Positions 51,870 through 63,911 of a DNA stretch of 64,000 nucleotides are shown piece after piece. The translations under genes and the position numbers were made by a program. Under the pieces are notes generated by a model. That model did no database searches. It worked only from the letters and a program-made list of their open reading frames with translations, and was not told the DNA's origin. This DNA is from Rhizopus arrhizus (lineage: Eukaryota > Mucoromycota > Mucoromycetes > Mucorales > Rhizopodaceae). Location of the stretch: contig JAKZZE010000009.1 in assembly GCA_024220505.1 (NCBI GenBank), positions 1,002,001 to 1,066,000 of the forward strand, read 5' to 3'. The number at the start of each line of letters is the position of its first letter. Position 1 is the stretch's first letter.

Positions 51870-52440
51870 ACTCCTAATGCATCTAATGTTGAACAGCGAT
51901 AACTGTTCAGGAGAAACGATTGATTTCTGGGGCGGCGGGCTGAATGTTGGTCTTGTAAGTCGCCAGCATGATCTTTAGGTCTTCTTGATCGTTGAGGAAC
52001 ATTACGTCTGAGTCATTCCGGAATTGGGCCATTCTCACAAGTCGAACGAACAATATGCAACAAGTTGAGGCAGGCAGTCACGTCGTGATTGCAGAGGCAA
52101 GAATATTCCCTATCATCGACATCCTTATTGTTATTAACCATGGGCAATCGGTAGGTTTGATTCATAAATCGTAATAGGACGTATCTAATAACTTGAAGGA
52201 GGATTTATCTTCTATAAGGTCGTGGATTCAGTGCCAATCGAACGGCCATTAGAGTCATTTCTTCACAATATGACAGCAGTGACTTGTTTGACACTCATCA
52301 ATCAGGAGAACGCAGAAGCCATTCTCCTGAAGAAGTTTTTGAAAACTCATACCACAAATGGGTTCATGAAACCTGGAGTTTGGAAAAAACAGTTTCTCAT
52401 CACAAAGATAGCACTATTACTAAATATCCGTTTTAAGTTG
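51870..52440 (-). pseudogene. Degenerate TnpB/Fanzor-like RuvC nuclease fragment
   Basis: Minus-strand pieces in order: QKLLQENGFCVLLIDECQTS then HCCHIV (a IDE.QTS.xCxxC pattern as at the zinc ribbon), a frameshift, LALNPRPYRR, and then NNNKDVDDREYSCLCNHDVT with ACLNLLHIVRSTCENGPIPE followed by a stop, after which LRRN continues. The CNHDVTACLNLLHIV segment resembles the RuvC-III NRD.AA.N motif of TnpB and Fanzor proteins. Stops and frame changes show it is inactive. The family call rests on short motifs only. It may belong to the same dead element as the zinc-binding remnant immediately to the right. Confidence 0.5.
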
Positions 52441-52589
52441 GCAATTAGGAAATGATCAGCAAGCTAATTTCTGAAATAAGACAATAGTCGAAATTTAACT
52501 CATCCAGGTTGTGATTAATAGAAGCAGGAACTTACTTACACTTTACTTGATCAAAGTAAAAGTAATTTGCAAATATAGAGTCAGTATAG

Positions 52590-53454
52590 ATGACTTAAAT
52601 TATATGAGATACCCAATTTTTGGATTTTAGAATCATATTAGCATCCTTGAAAATGCTGTCCAAATTGCCTTGATAACCGAAGTTTTTGTAAACTCTTGGT
52701 GCACTTCTGACTTGCTCTTGACATGGTAAGGGCACTTGGAGCTGGAAGAACAAGTAAGACGTTTTATTAACTTTTTAGATGGTTGCTTAACTTCTTTTTT
52801 AGTAATCCCAAGAGCTACTTGTCTGCCCTTCTTCTTTTGAGTAGTTTTAGAAGCCTTCCTTTCCTGATCATTAAAGCTTTTACCAGCAGATGCAGTGGTA
52901 GTGATTGCAAAAGGAGTAACAGCTACAAGTCTTTGCCATTGTTGTCATATACAATTTGCTATAGTGTTAGTATGATTTAATAAGAGAAATAACAAATATG
53001 CCCAGACCTTGCTCTTGTTCAGGCATTGCAGATGTATGCGATGCTTCTTCTTTATGCTTGCTCCTCTTTGCTTTGACAAACTTTTTACTATTGGCAGGAG
53101 ACTTTCCTTTGCCTAATATTATTTACATTAGTTTGCTTATTCATGTAGAGAAATCACAAGCTATTGCAAGTATACCTGATTTCTTTTTGAAACTTTCGAA
53201 TGGATCATTAGGTTGTATGTAATTAAAAGTAGATTTAATGTGTGATCGAAAATTTGCTATCAGAGTCTTCTTGGGCAGGAGCTTTCTCTTGAGTCGCTTA
53301 AAATCTTGAAGCATTGACAGTCATACATGTATGGTTTAGTCTTATTCTGTTGATTAACAGCAATTTCCGCACAACAAGTTTTGTTTATCTTTCTGTTTTT
53401 GGTTGATGAACCCTCTGAGCTAAAGGATCCAAAGCAACTTCTTTTACGCTTCAT
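52590..53454 (-). pseudogene. Decayed gene with lysine-rich linker and cysteine/histidine motif
   Basis: Coding-like minus-strand pieces: MKRKRSCFGSFSSEGSSTKN up to YMYDCQCF; then, in another frame, RLKRKLLPKKTLIANFRSHI and QPNDPFESFKKKS; then KGKSPANSKKFVKAKRSKH; QIVYDNNGKDL with a stop; and finally ITKKEVKQPSKKLIKRLTC followed by SKCPYHVKSKSEVHQEFTKT and SVIKAIWTAFSRMLI before a stop. Intron-like GT..AG gaps separate some pieces but frames do not all agree. The order and orientation suit the N-terminal part of the element whose C-terminus lies at 51.9-52.4 kb. Function cannot be assigned. Confidence 0.45.
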
Positions 53455-53939
53455 CTGTATTATTACGTAAGTAATCTTGCTCTTTAATAAGAAAAGTAGA
53501 TAAGAATATGATTACTGCTAATGAAGCTTAGTAAGGAAGAAGAGAGAGGAAAAGAAAGGAAAACTACATCTGGCTATGTTGTCTGTATTTTTTAATTTTT
53601 CAAATGAATTTATCAAAAGAGGAACAAAAATAGGTTTTCTATTAAAAGAGCAGAATATGGTGTTAAAAGACGGTCTTTCGATGACAACAAAACTTTAACC
53701 ACTCAAACTAGGGAAACTTATTAGTAAGCTACTCTAGCAAAGTGTCAGGGATGGTTAAGTTATTTAGTTTTATTCTTTAACCGTTGCCTTTCCTTTAAAA
53801 AAAATAGGTATCACATTTTGGGAGCTCTAAATTCCCATTCATTTGGAAATTTTTTTAATTGATTTGAGGGTAAAAAAATAGTCTTGTATTGGCTCTGGTT
53901 TTATGCAACCACTTTATTTATTTTTTCTCTCACTTTAAA

Positions 53940-55753
53940 ATGGATTCACCTTGGAGTAATTCAGATACACTCTCTATCGCAAATGGAATGGTGAGGTTTG
54001 TAAACTAAAGTACATTAATATAAAAACAAGCAATTTATAAAGTCGCAATAATAGGTTATCAAAAGAAATACTTGATTTTGAAAAATACATTGCGCCTACA
54101 GAATCAGAAACAAGGAAAAGAAGTGAAGCCCAAAAGACAGTAAAGGATTTCATACGTAAAGCGCTTCCAGAGGAATATACAATTGAAGTATTTGGATCTC
54201 ATGTCACAACTCTTACATTCCCGTCAAGGTAGAAACATATAAAAAAGCAATTGAAAAAAATTTCTCATATACAATTCTTTAGTGACATAGATTTCAATAT
54301 TCAGTTTAAATATCCAGTAGTAAAACCTGTAAAAACGCTGAATTTTTTATATAAGAAAGGACGACAATTCAGATTTTTTCCTTATGATACTGAGTTTGTA
54401 CGCTTTGGCAGGGTAGGACATATCATACATATAATTTTTTTGCAATTTTATAAATGCATTTTTAGACTCCAGTTATAAAATGCAAGTTAGACAATGGTGT
54501 TTCAGTAGATATCACTGTACAGAACCCTGCCCCTAGCTCGGACAGAACAATAGCCTGGATAAAGCAGTATCCTGAATTAAAACCATTGTTTATGGTACTG
54601 AAACAAGCACTATCTTCATTTCGGGTCAATCATAAAAAAAATTTTGAGCCTCTATCAGCAAAATTTTCAGGTCTTGCTAGCTTTGGCCTTATTTGTCTCA
54701 TTGTTAGTTATTTGCAGGTAAGAATCTTTACAGTCAACTCTCGATTTTTTAGGATATACATATATATATAGTACCCCTGCTGCTTACGAACAATGATTGC
54801 CTTGTTTTTTTTTTATGTCTCGTATATTTGCAGTACGTGAATTTTGGCTCTTAATTGAATCAAAACAATGAAAAGGGTTGATTTTTATTGTATGGATTAC
54901 TGTGTAAAATCGAGAGTTGATTGACAACACACTTTCATGTTTGATTATCTAAACTTAGTTGTTATAGATGCACAAGCCCACCGACAAGAGCTCTAACGAT
55001 CCTGATTACTACGCCTGCTTGCTTTTAGGGTTTCTTGACTATTACTCTACATTTGATGCGTCTAAATATATTATATGTGTAAAGGATAAAGGAAGATATT
55101 ACTCAATGGATGAAGAGACTTCTCTTATAAAAGTAAATTATGAGGAAGGGAAACTGTTTGTCATTAACCCTGATGAACCAGGTAAAATAATAGCTAATAT
55201 ACTTATACAATATGAAGTTTAATAATAGTGATATACAGATCGAAATGTATGTGGTGCTCTTAGTTGCTTTGATGTTTTACAGTCACTATTTAAATATGCT
55301 TCAAATTCTTTAAAGGCACGAATAGAAAACAACAAGAAACCAAAGTCAGTTTTATCTTCAATTATCGTAGTTCAACCTCATAAATATGGTGAACCACGAA
55401 ATGAACTTGATGATTTCCAAAGCGAATACATTTATATATCAAGAGTAGGGCAAGCAACTGATTATTCTGCCAATAATAGATCACAAAAGAGACAGAGACA
55501 AGATGATGATGATGATTATGACGGAAAATCAGTTTATAACCGAGATAAACGAACAAAGACAACGTATTCTAGCAAGAAATATTATGATGACAAAAGATAT
55601 CGCGATGACGAAGAATACTATCCAAGAGGTTTTTATATAAAAATAACTTTTTAGTTCAACAAATTCACTTTATACTGTTTTATAGAATATAGAAGGCCAA
55701 GTTACAGACGTAGCTATGGAGGCAATTATAATAACAAACACGTTCGGTTTTAA
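53940..55753 (+). CDS. Non-canonical poly(A) polymerase, Trf4/Cid14 family
   Basis: Trf4-type enzymes add short A-tails to nuclear RNAs for exosome decay as part of TRAMP. Seven exons (53940-53995, 54055-54228, 54283-54412, 54466-54717, 54968-55181, 55239-55628, 55686-55753) join in phase to 427 residues. The nucleotidyltransferase motif is VFGSHVTTLTFPSSDIDF, with the two metal-binding Asp in SDID at an exon join, and the third Asp in VSVDITVQN. The central domain has IAWIKQYPELKPLFMVLKQA and SFGLICLIVSYLQ; a nucleotide-recognition-like DRNVCGALSCFDV follows. The C-terminus is Arg/Asp/Tyr-rich (KRQRQDDDDDYDG, RRPSYRR). Intron 4 (54718-54967) is unusually long for this window at 250 nt. Confidence 0.92.
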
Positions 55754-55912
55754 TTCTCATTAAACATCATTCAACTATGCCATAACTTATTTATGCAAAA
55801 TAAACAAAATACATTAACCATTGTAAATTACTTTTTTTTCCTCATTCTGACAGACTAAGCTAGTCTTTCTAAGAAATAATTTATTGTAGCATCAGAGTGT
55901 ACAGTAGAGCAA

Positions 55913-57685
55913 TTATAAATACAACAACTCATCTTTTGTTGGTGCTAAATCTAATTTATCAAACCTCTTGGTATCATAATAACTTGCAGAAACGGATCTT
56001 CCACCAAAGAATCTACCATTCAAATCTTGAATAGCACGCTTAGCTGATTCAACATCAGAAAATTTGACAAATATACGCACAGCCTTATGCTCTGGAACTT
56101 GTCCACGCGGTACCTTTGCTTAAGTGTTAATAATCAAAGTTACACCTGTCTTCCTTCTTTCAACACTTACTTCAAATATCAAGCATCTTTCTACTTTTCC
56201 ATATTTTGAGCATTCTTCTGCTGTTTCTTCTTGCAACATATCATCAACTTCACCAGGTCCGACCATGTTTGTAAGTAAAATGGTTTTTGATGCTTTTTCT
56301 TTTATCACGTCCTTCTTTTCATGCTCTATTGGTATTTGTGCTGATTTATTGATGATGACACCACTGCCATTTCCAATAGGTTTTACTTGTAATGCCTCCT
56401 TTATGCCTTCTCCGTCTCGACCAAGTCCTTTAATAAACACATTTAATCAAAAAAACACACACTTCATATCTTTTTGGTTAGTATTACCTTGCCCTTCCTG
56501 CCAACCATATTTTGCAAGTACTTTTCTTGCAATATCTTGTGCAGAGGCTAATCGCTCATCATCTAATCTAAGTAGCGCAAATATAAATTACTTTTTACTT
56601 TCAAAAAAAAAAAGAAATAGAATGAGACTCACTTTGAATGAGGAGCTTCCGTTGGCTTTGATTGTTGTTGACTCAGTCTAAGTCTTCTTTGATAGGCATC
56701 TTCTGCTGTCTCATTCAAATTTATGCTTGCTGGAGCAGGGATAGCTGGAGGTGGTGAAGAGGATTTATTGTGTGAGCGCGAATCTCGATATCTAGTAACT
56801 GCACCCAGTCGTCAATCATTTTTCTTCCTTTGTTAAGTGTTTAATTTTACCTTCAGGGCTTGGAGACCTTGATCTTGATCTTGATCTCGATCTAGAATGT
56901 CGACCATATGCCTGCTTCTTTTCCCAATCTCTTTGTCTTTTTTGTTTTTCACGAAGCTCTCTTCGTTCTTCTTTATATTGTTCATAATCATTCGGCCGGT
57001 GTGGATCATAATCTTCCAACATATTGAATACAATAGGTTGTGGTTGATTGTTTGTTGTATTCTTCTTTTTACCCTTTTTCTATATATGCTTGTGAGCGCT
57101 TTTGAGCCATCTTTTATTTTTTATTATACCTTTGATTTCTGTACAGCACGAAAACCATTGACATCATCAGGTGTAGACAGTAAAGGAATAGCGCCCAAAT
57201 CTATATTATCGACTGATTTTGTTTCTTGCTGAATGGTTATGCTGCTAGCGTTTGCGTTATTTGGTTTTTCTTTGCTCACTGTTTCTACTGAAACAACAGT
57301 TGCTCCAACTGGAATGACTGGTTTATTAAGTTTAGGCTTTGCTTGGATAGTAGGTCGGCGTAAAACAGGCCTAAATTTATTGAATGCTGACCATCCTGTG
57401 TATTTATCAAGTTGAATAAAAAAATCTTTTCTAATTTACTATTTTACCTTTAGGTGTAGGGGCTGTTGTTGGTAATGGTGCTGCTTCGATAACTGTAGAA
57501 GTAGAGGCCTCCTTTATGGTGGTGGTAGTAGTAGTAGTAGTAGTAGATTGACTTGTTTCTGGTGGGGGCAAAGAGGAGTAAAGAGAATAAGTAGATGCTG
57601 TCTTTGTCTCCGAAGTTGATTTAGCTGCTTCTGATTTCTTTTCAAATTTTGAGGGTGGAAGAGAACCGTATAAAGAGAAAGACAT
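55913..57685 (-). CDS. Splicing factor 45 (SPF45/RBM17)
   Basis: SPF45 is an alternative-splicing factor acting in 3' splice-site recognition. Seven exons (57685-57448, 57395-57130, 57079-56851, 56798-56633, 56567-56488, 56427-56171, 56119-55913) join in phase to 480 residues. It starts MSFSLYGSLPPSK, and has the family blocks GWSAFNKFRPVLRRP and VFNMLEDYDPHRPNDYEQYK, a short RS stretch, a G-patch (AQDIARKVLAKYGWQEGQ, GLGRDGEGI) and a C-terminal UHM-type RRM (LLTNMVGPGEVDD, AVRIFVKFSDVESAKRAI, NGRFFGGRSVSASYYD). A polythreonine run (about nine Thr) lies near residue 50. The last acceptor (56119) was set by frame. The gene converges with the Trf4-type gene. Confidence 0.94.
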
Positions 57686-59144
57686 AATTATATAAAAAAA
57701 AAAGGAATCTTTGAATGCTCTTGACTTGCCACGGCTCTTTCTGATTCTCTTTAGAAATCCGTGAAAGCAGTCACATACACAGACATTGACTAAACAGTAT
57801 GATCCATTTACAGCGCCAATATAGTGTCATGTGCCCATACAGACTGTTTAAAGAAACAGAAGTAGTGGTATTGTCATAAAGTATATAGAACAATTCTTAG
57901 AATGTAGAGGGCTTCTTCTGCAGATCAATTATCTTGATCGTTCGCAAAGAATATGGAGGCGGTCCATAAAGACTAAGATGCTGGAAAGGTTAATTTTAAT
58001 ACTAATTATCCCAGAACGTACTACCGTAACCATTGCTTTCAAATATATTTAACAATAAATTGAAAGAGAGATTCATCTACAAAATAGCAAATAGAGCGCT
58101 GAAGAGGCACAGAATATTAGGGATACTAGTCAGTGACACCTATAGCATCGTGCTAGATATCGCACCAAGCAGTAGCAGCTTGTATTAAAATGAAGAGGCA
58201 AAAAAGTTTTTAAGAAAATGACTATGAAAGTGAAGCTAATTAAACTTATGTGAAGTTACTCAATGAGAAACATCTCGGTAACCATACTAGTCCTGGCAGA
58301 GGTAATAAAATGTAGTTGACGGGTTGGCATACGAGAAGAAGATCGAGTGCGAATGTACCAGTGAATACTTTTTGAAAGAAAAGGACCATTCATTCACAAT
58401 ACTAAAGGTAGCAGCAATATCAAAGGGGTCAGCATGTGAGACGTAGATAACGATTGTACACAGAATGATCTCTGGTGCAGCAGGGAAATTGGAAGCCAAA
58501 CATAGGTCTATGATACTGAACTTTAGCAGAGAGAATGATAGCGATAAATACCAGAACTCAAATGTAAAGGAGATGTTTTGGGAATAAGAACTATAGAACC
58601 AGGATAAGGTCATAGGATTTAATAAACAGGAAGGTATAGAAACCTATTGTTCAGCCAGCCCAGGATTAAACTGGCACAGTCACAGTGATATGCCTTCTCT
58701 TTAAAAAAACATGATATCTCATTATTCTAGTTCTTAGGCACCCAAACTAACTCTAGAAACTTGACAGCAGATGCAAATATTCTCAAATCGGAGGTTTACG
58801 ATTTGATAATACAAGTATAAAAAAATGCATTCGTTTGCTACAGTAGGAACAAATGTATTTTAAAACAAAAATACACTGCAATCAAGCTTGTATCTTCTTT
58901 ATGTAGAAAAACTCTATTTCAAAGATAGCTTTTACGCTACACATTTCAAGCTAATACTTCAAAACTGTAACTACTAAACTTTTTACAAAAAATAGGTTAG
59001 TGCTTTAATGTAAAAACAACAAATCAAATGAAAGCCACATTTTTTCTCCACTGCTGGGCTTCCAGATTTCCTACAAAAAAAAAGAAAAAAGAAATACTGT
59101 GGTTTTTTTTTTTGTAAAGTTGATGCTTTTTTAATTAAGTAAAA
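57686..59144. other. Intergenic, no supported gene
   Basis: About 1.4 kb. A minus-strand 108-codon frame at 58613-58287 (with SHADPFDIAATFSIVNEW) is open but compositionally odd and flanked by stops; it may be worn transposon sequence. No other signal is seen. Confidence 0.45.
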
Positions 59145-59733
59145 ATGAGTGATACTGAACGTTCTGGACCATCTATGGATGATGAGCTTTCACTCCCTAA
59201 AGGTAGAAATTACATAAAGTAATAAAAACAAACTACTCATCTATTTTAGCTACTGTACAAAAACTAATTAATGAAATGATGCCAGAGGATATTGTTTGTG
59301 CAAAAGATACACGAGATCTATTGATCGATTGTTGTGTTGGTAAAGAAAGAAATATTAAACAACAAAGCTTCATGAAAGACTAAATGTAATTATAGAATTC
59401 ATTCACTTGATCGCGTCAGAAGCTAATGAAATATGTGAAAAAGAAACAAAAAAGACAATTGCTGGTGAACATATTGTGGCAGCCTTACAGGCATTAGGCT
59501 TTGAAGAATACGTTGAAGAAGTAGAAGAGGTGTTTAAAGAACACAAGAAACAACAAAAAGTATAAAAACCATTCAGGAGTTCAACAAAAGAAGATTAACA
59601 AATACTTGTTTAGGACCGAGATAAGAAGAGTACGAGATTAGAGAACACGGGGATTTCTGAAGAAGAATTACTAAGACAACAGGAATTACTATTTGCTCAA
59701 TCACGACTTAAATTTGAAGCACAACAACAATAA
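59145..59733 (+). CDS. NC2-beta (Dr1), histone-fold transcription repressor
   Basis: NC2-beta pairs with NC2-alpha to bind TBP on promoters and block TFIIB/TFIIA. Four exons (59145-59202, 59250-59339, 59396-59559, 59614-59733) join in phase to 143 residues. The histone fold reads LPKATVQKLINEMMPEDI, CAKDTRDLLIDCCVEFIHL, ASEANEICEKETKKTIAGEH and VAALQALGFEEYVEEVEEV, which matches Dr1 across its length. The C-terminus is glutamine-rich (EAQQQ), as is usual. Confidence 0.95.
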
Positions 59734-60407
59734 TCTTTTCTTATTTTTATATAATTAATCTACCCCTCTTTCTTCCTTTTTCTTTCTCTCTTTTTGTGTG
59801 TACAGTCGATGAATAAATGATAAATTTACAAGTTGTAGAGCAACTAATATAAAATAGATTATTTTGGAAAGCAGCTTCCAAGAATACACAGCTATTTTTG
59901 CTGAATTACAAAGGTGCATACACAAAGACATCATCTGTAGGTATTATAGTACGCCCGTTGATTTTCAATTGTCAGCGCAACATTCTTCTTTTGGTTGTTG
60001 TGGTCAATCAATGAAATACGACTAATATTTTAAGCACTATTATGATTTACTTATGCAAATTAAAGCAGAAAATGGATTTATTAAAAATAATAAAGGGTGT
60101 GAGAAATAAATAAAGACGTGTGATGAGAAACAAGTGCTCATAAGGTCAGTATTCAAAAAGGAAAGTACATCGCTAGTATTTAAATTATGATAAAATGAAG
60201 GATGAAAACTAGATGATAATATGAAATTGGGTTATTTTGTCAGTTTATGAACATAAATAGCTTTTCTCTCTCTTTCTCTCCTTAGAAAGAACTATTAAAA
60301 TTGAATAGAATCATTTTCTCCCATTTATAGTCACGTGTATATGCTTTAAGAGTTAGGGAGTTACATAAATTTGTCTCTTTTTATTTTATTTTTAAAAACA
60401 AAAAGCG
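59734..60407. other. Intergenic, upstream of Sec2
   Basis: Contains AT-rich sequence and a TC-rich tract (about 60260-60284) before the Sec2 start. A CACGTG-like word at 60331-60336 (TCACGTGTA) is an E-box type sequence. No gene is seen. Confidence 0.5.
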
Positions 60408-62027
60408 ATGGACGAACAAAGCAAAGAAATCTCAAAGTTATATTCTAGTTTACAAGCTGTTATTGATAAACCACTCCCTAATAATAATAACGAAGCAAAG
60501 TTCATTCCTTTACCTCCTTCTTCACTTCCCTTATCACCTAGCTCTTCTTCTCCCATGTCTCAACTAAAGCCAGCTACCACAACCTCACTTAGTACACCAA
60601 GAGACAGCAATCTGGATTGTCCTTGTCAAAAGATTATTAACAAACAAAATCTTAGAGAGTGTGTTCTTTGTCATTCACCTATACCTGTTATTGAAGAGCT
60701 TCTATCCGAACAAAAAAATCATGAAAATGAAATTGCCCTACTTGGAGAACAATTAAAGGAAGAGCAGAACAAGATTGGAGAACAAATGGAGTCTATCAAG
60801 AAACTAAATAAACGTTTAGAGCAAGTAACATTAGAGTTAGACGATAAAACGGCTAAATTTCAGGCATTACAAAGTGATATGGAATTACTTAATGACAAAT
60901 ATGTAGACGAAATTGAGCGAGTAGCAGAGATACAACATTCTAAAGATATGGTGGAAAGTGAGCTAGAGGACTTATCACGACGTTTATTTGAGGAAGCGAA
61001 TGGGATGGTAGCCAATGAAAAAAGAGAGAAGCATAAACTAGAAACAGCACATAAGCACTTGGAAAATCAACTAGAAGAAACAAGAGAAAGATTAATAGCA
61101 GAACAAATGCAGTTAAAAGAACTTAGAAAGAGAATGGAGGAAATGGCCGAGAATAATGATAACAACTTCACTAATGACACTATACCAAAGACGCCTGATC
61201 ACATCAAGGACGTCACCGATTTGCTGACTGAAAAAATGACGACACGATCAGAGATTGAGATTGATTCACTCGTGTTGGAAGAGTTTAAAGACTTTGTAGA
61301 ATCAGGAACTTCAGTACCTCTTAAAAAGATTCACTCAATACCATTTATAAAGAATTGTCAAGATGAAGATGTTGAGGCATGTCTTCGATTTGGTCCCAAC
61401 TCTCGTCTATCAGCACGTAAAATTAATGAAGCGATTGTATTAAATACTTGTTTTATTGAGGAAGCACCTCAAGGATTTGCAGAAGAACAAGCTCGAAGAT
61501 TAACTAGCGAAAATCCATTAAAGATTTCTGCAGCAAAGTCAATGATGTGGGAGAGATTTAGTAATAATCAATCAACAGTATTTAGTGGATGCCAAGCATG
61601 TGGAAGAAATGATGGTACAGCATTACCTTATCGCTTTAGAATATCCTATTTTGATGATTGGGCATGTATTGATCGATTCTGTCGTGATAGACTTGTAGCT
61701 GTTTGTGAATTTTATGTGTTGATTAGAAATATCAGGCAAGGTCTATACAGTAACAGAACTATTCAAGATCTTTATCATGAGGCTATGCGCTTAAGATTAC
61801 AAATGTTTTATGCGAGGTAACATAACAAAAAGCATTTATTCACTTATTAAGTCTATTAAATTAGAATGGGTGCATTACCGTGGACTTTACAAGTTTCTAG
61901 AAATGAACCAAAAGTATTGACTTCAGAATCCTCGCCTTTACCAAAATCTGAAAAGATAATAGATGATACACCACGAAGAGGAAGTTTAAATCACATTCAT
62001 ACACAAGAAAGAGAGCAAATGGAATAA
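60408..62027 (+). CDS. sec2: Sec2/Rabin8-type Rab GEF
   Basis: Sec2 activates the Rab Sec4 on secretory vesicles and links them to exocyst-mediated fusion, so it works in the same pathway as Sec6 in this window. Two exons (60408-61816, 61865-62027) give 523 residues. After a Ser/Pro-rich N-terminus and a small cysteine cluster (CPCQKIINKQNLRECVLC) there is a long coiled coil (about residues 105-250). It ends with the catalytic Sec2 motif ELEDLSRRLFEEANGMVANE. The C-terminal domain (FIKNCQDEDVEACLRFG, CQACGRNDGTALPYRFRI, WACIDRFCRDRLVAVCEF) matches the Rabin8-type tail. Tail sequence in exon 2 (GALPWTLQVSRNEP) is open to the stop. Confidence 0.92.
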
Positions 62028-62300
62028 AAGTAGTACACACCATAGCATTATACAAGTCATTTTTTATATATAATTTTTTACACGCACTAGACTTATTTTA
62101 TAAAGTCGCTGTATTTTACAATAAAATTTTACAGCTTTTTATTCTTATTCTATTATGATCACAAGTGGAGTATTTCTGCCTGTTTGGTGTAACAGATTTG
62201 TGTGTAACGATTATTAGAATGTGTATAAAAAGTATAACAGGGAATCCCGTTGATTTATAACATTTTTCTTTCTTTCTTTTTGTAAAATAATAGAAAAGAG

Positions 62301-63911
62301 ATGGAAAAATCAGTAAATTATTTTAAAAGGCTAAAAAAACATTTTACATTACATGAGGTTTGTTAATATGCAATTGATCTATATATCATCTAAATTTGTC
62401 TTAGATATCTGGAAGTCTCGGTGATTTAGGGACCCTTTTACCAATTATGATATCTTTAGCTGTTGCCAACCAAATTAATTTAACTAGTACTTTATGGTTT
62501 ACTGGCATATGGAATATCTTGTCTGGCTTATTATTTCAAGTACCTGTATGCGTTCAACCAATGAAAGGTAATAGTATATTTGTTAATTTCACGTTAAATT
62601 TAATCATGTCATCTATAGCTATTGCTGCCATTGTATTAACAAAAGATATGTCGATCGAAGAAAATATGGCTGCTGGATTAGGTAATAAATTGTCACTGCA
62701 AATAATAAAAACAAAATTAATCTTATTCTCAATTTAAAAGGCGTTGCTACATTCATATTCTTTCTTGGATTTACGCGAACTATCCACTTAGTCAGTACGT
62801 TTACTCCAACTGCAGTCATCAAAGGTAAACAGAAAAATAGCCATGCGATTGGATAAAAGCATAAACAATCGATTTCCCGCACATAGGCCTTCAATTGGGC
62901 ACAGCAGTCCAGCTGATCATCAAGGCGCATAATCTGGTATCCAAGTTACAATGGAAAATAACAAGTAGTAATTGGGCCGATAATAACACATGGATCCTTT
63001 TGTCCTTTGTGTTTGTCGTCCTATGTTATCATACTCGTGTTCCTTCTGCATTAATATTATTTCTGATTGGTTTATTATTTGCCTTAATTTTAATGTTTGC
63101 GACTCATCACACTGTCCCACCTCCTTCAGTTATCGGTGGTCATTATCCTAATACGATCATTGTTCCCTCATCTGAACAGTTTAAAATCGGATTTTTAAAT
63201 GCTGGTCTTGGTCAATTACCACTCACGGCGCTCAACTCAGTCATTGCTCTGTGTGCCTTGATTGATGATTTATTTCCTGAAAAGCATGTAACTACCTCAA
63301 GTGTCGCCGTCAGTGTAGGCTTAATGAACTTGATTGGTTGTTGGTTTGGTGCTATGCCTGTATGTCATGGATCAGGTGGATTGGCAGGTCAATACCGATT
63401 TGGAGCAAGGTCAGAGCTGTCGGTTATCATCCTTGGTTTGTGTAAATTGATTTTAGGCATTTTATTTGGTAGTTCACTTGTTGGCTTGCTTCAACTGTTT
63501 CCAAACTCAATCTTGGCTGTGATGATGTTTATTTCTGGTATAGAATTAGGCTGTGCTGCTAAAAGTATCAATGATCATGAAACAGACGATATACGCAAAC
63601 GGGAAAATTTTACCATCATGCTCTTTACCGCTGGTGCCCTTATTGCTTATTCGAATGACGGTATTGGTTTCTTGACTGGACTTGTGTCTGCTGTATTATT
63701 ATCTATACAACGTCTTGGTTTGAGGGATTGCTTGCGTTGCTTTGTTGATAACATTCGATCAATTCCTCAGAAATGGAAAGACCAAAATAGACCTTCATTA
63801 CCTCAGCATAAAAATGGCGCCACAACTAGTTTACCAGAAGCACAAGAAGAAAGAGTGCCCGTTATAGCTAAACAGGCTCTTGGTTATGGATCACAACAGG
63901 TTCAACCATAA
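62301..63911 (+). CDS. MOT1-family molybdate transporter
   Basis: Five exons (62301-62357, 62405-62567, 62619-62681, 62741-62824, 62887-63911) join in phase to 463 residues. The family signatures GSLGDLGTLLPIM near the N-terminus, VCVQPMKAIAAIV, FLGFTRTIHLV, GLQLGTAVQLI, GQLPLTALNSVIA and PVCHGSGGLAGQYRFGARSE mark a MOT1-type sulfate-permease relative without a STAS domain. About ten hydrophobic segments are visible, ending in a soluble tail. Molybdate import supports nitrate reductase and other molybdopterin enzymes. Substrate choice (molybdate versus sulfate) is inferred from family membership. Confidence 0.9.

Noticed and set aside
58287..58613. Minus-strand 108-codon frame with SHADPFDIAATF
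   Set aside because: No motif order of a known family, no splice partners and flanking stops; too weak to call a gene or a specific transposon.
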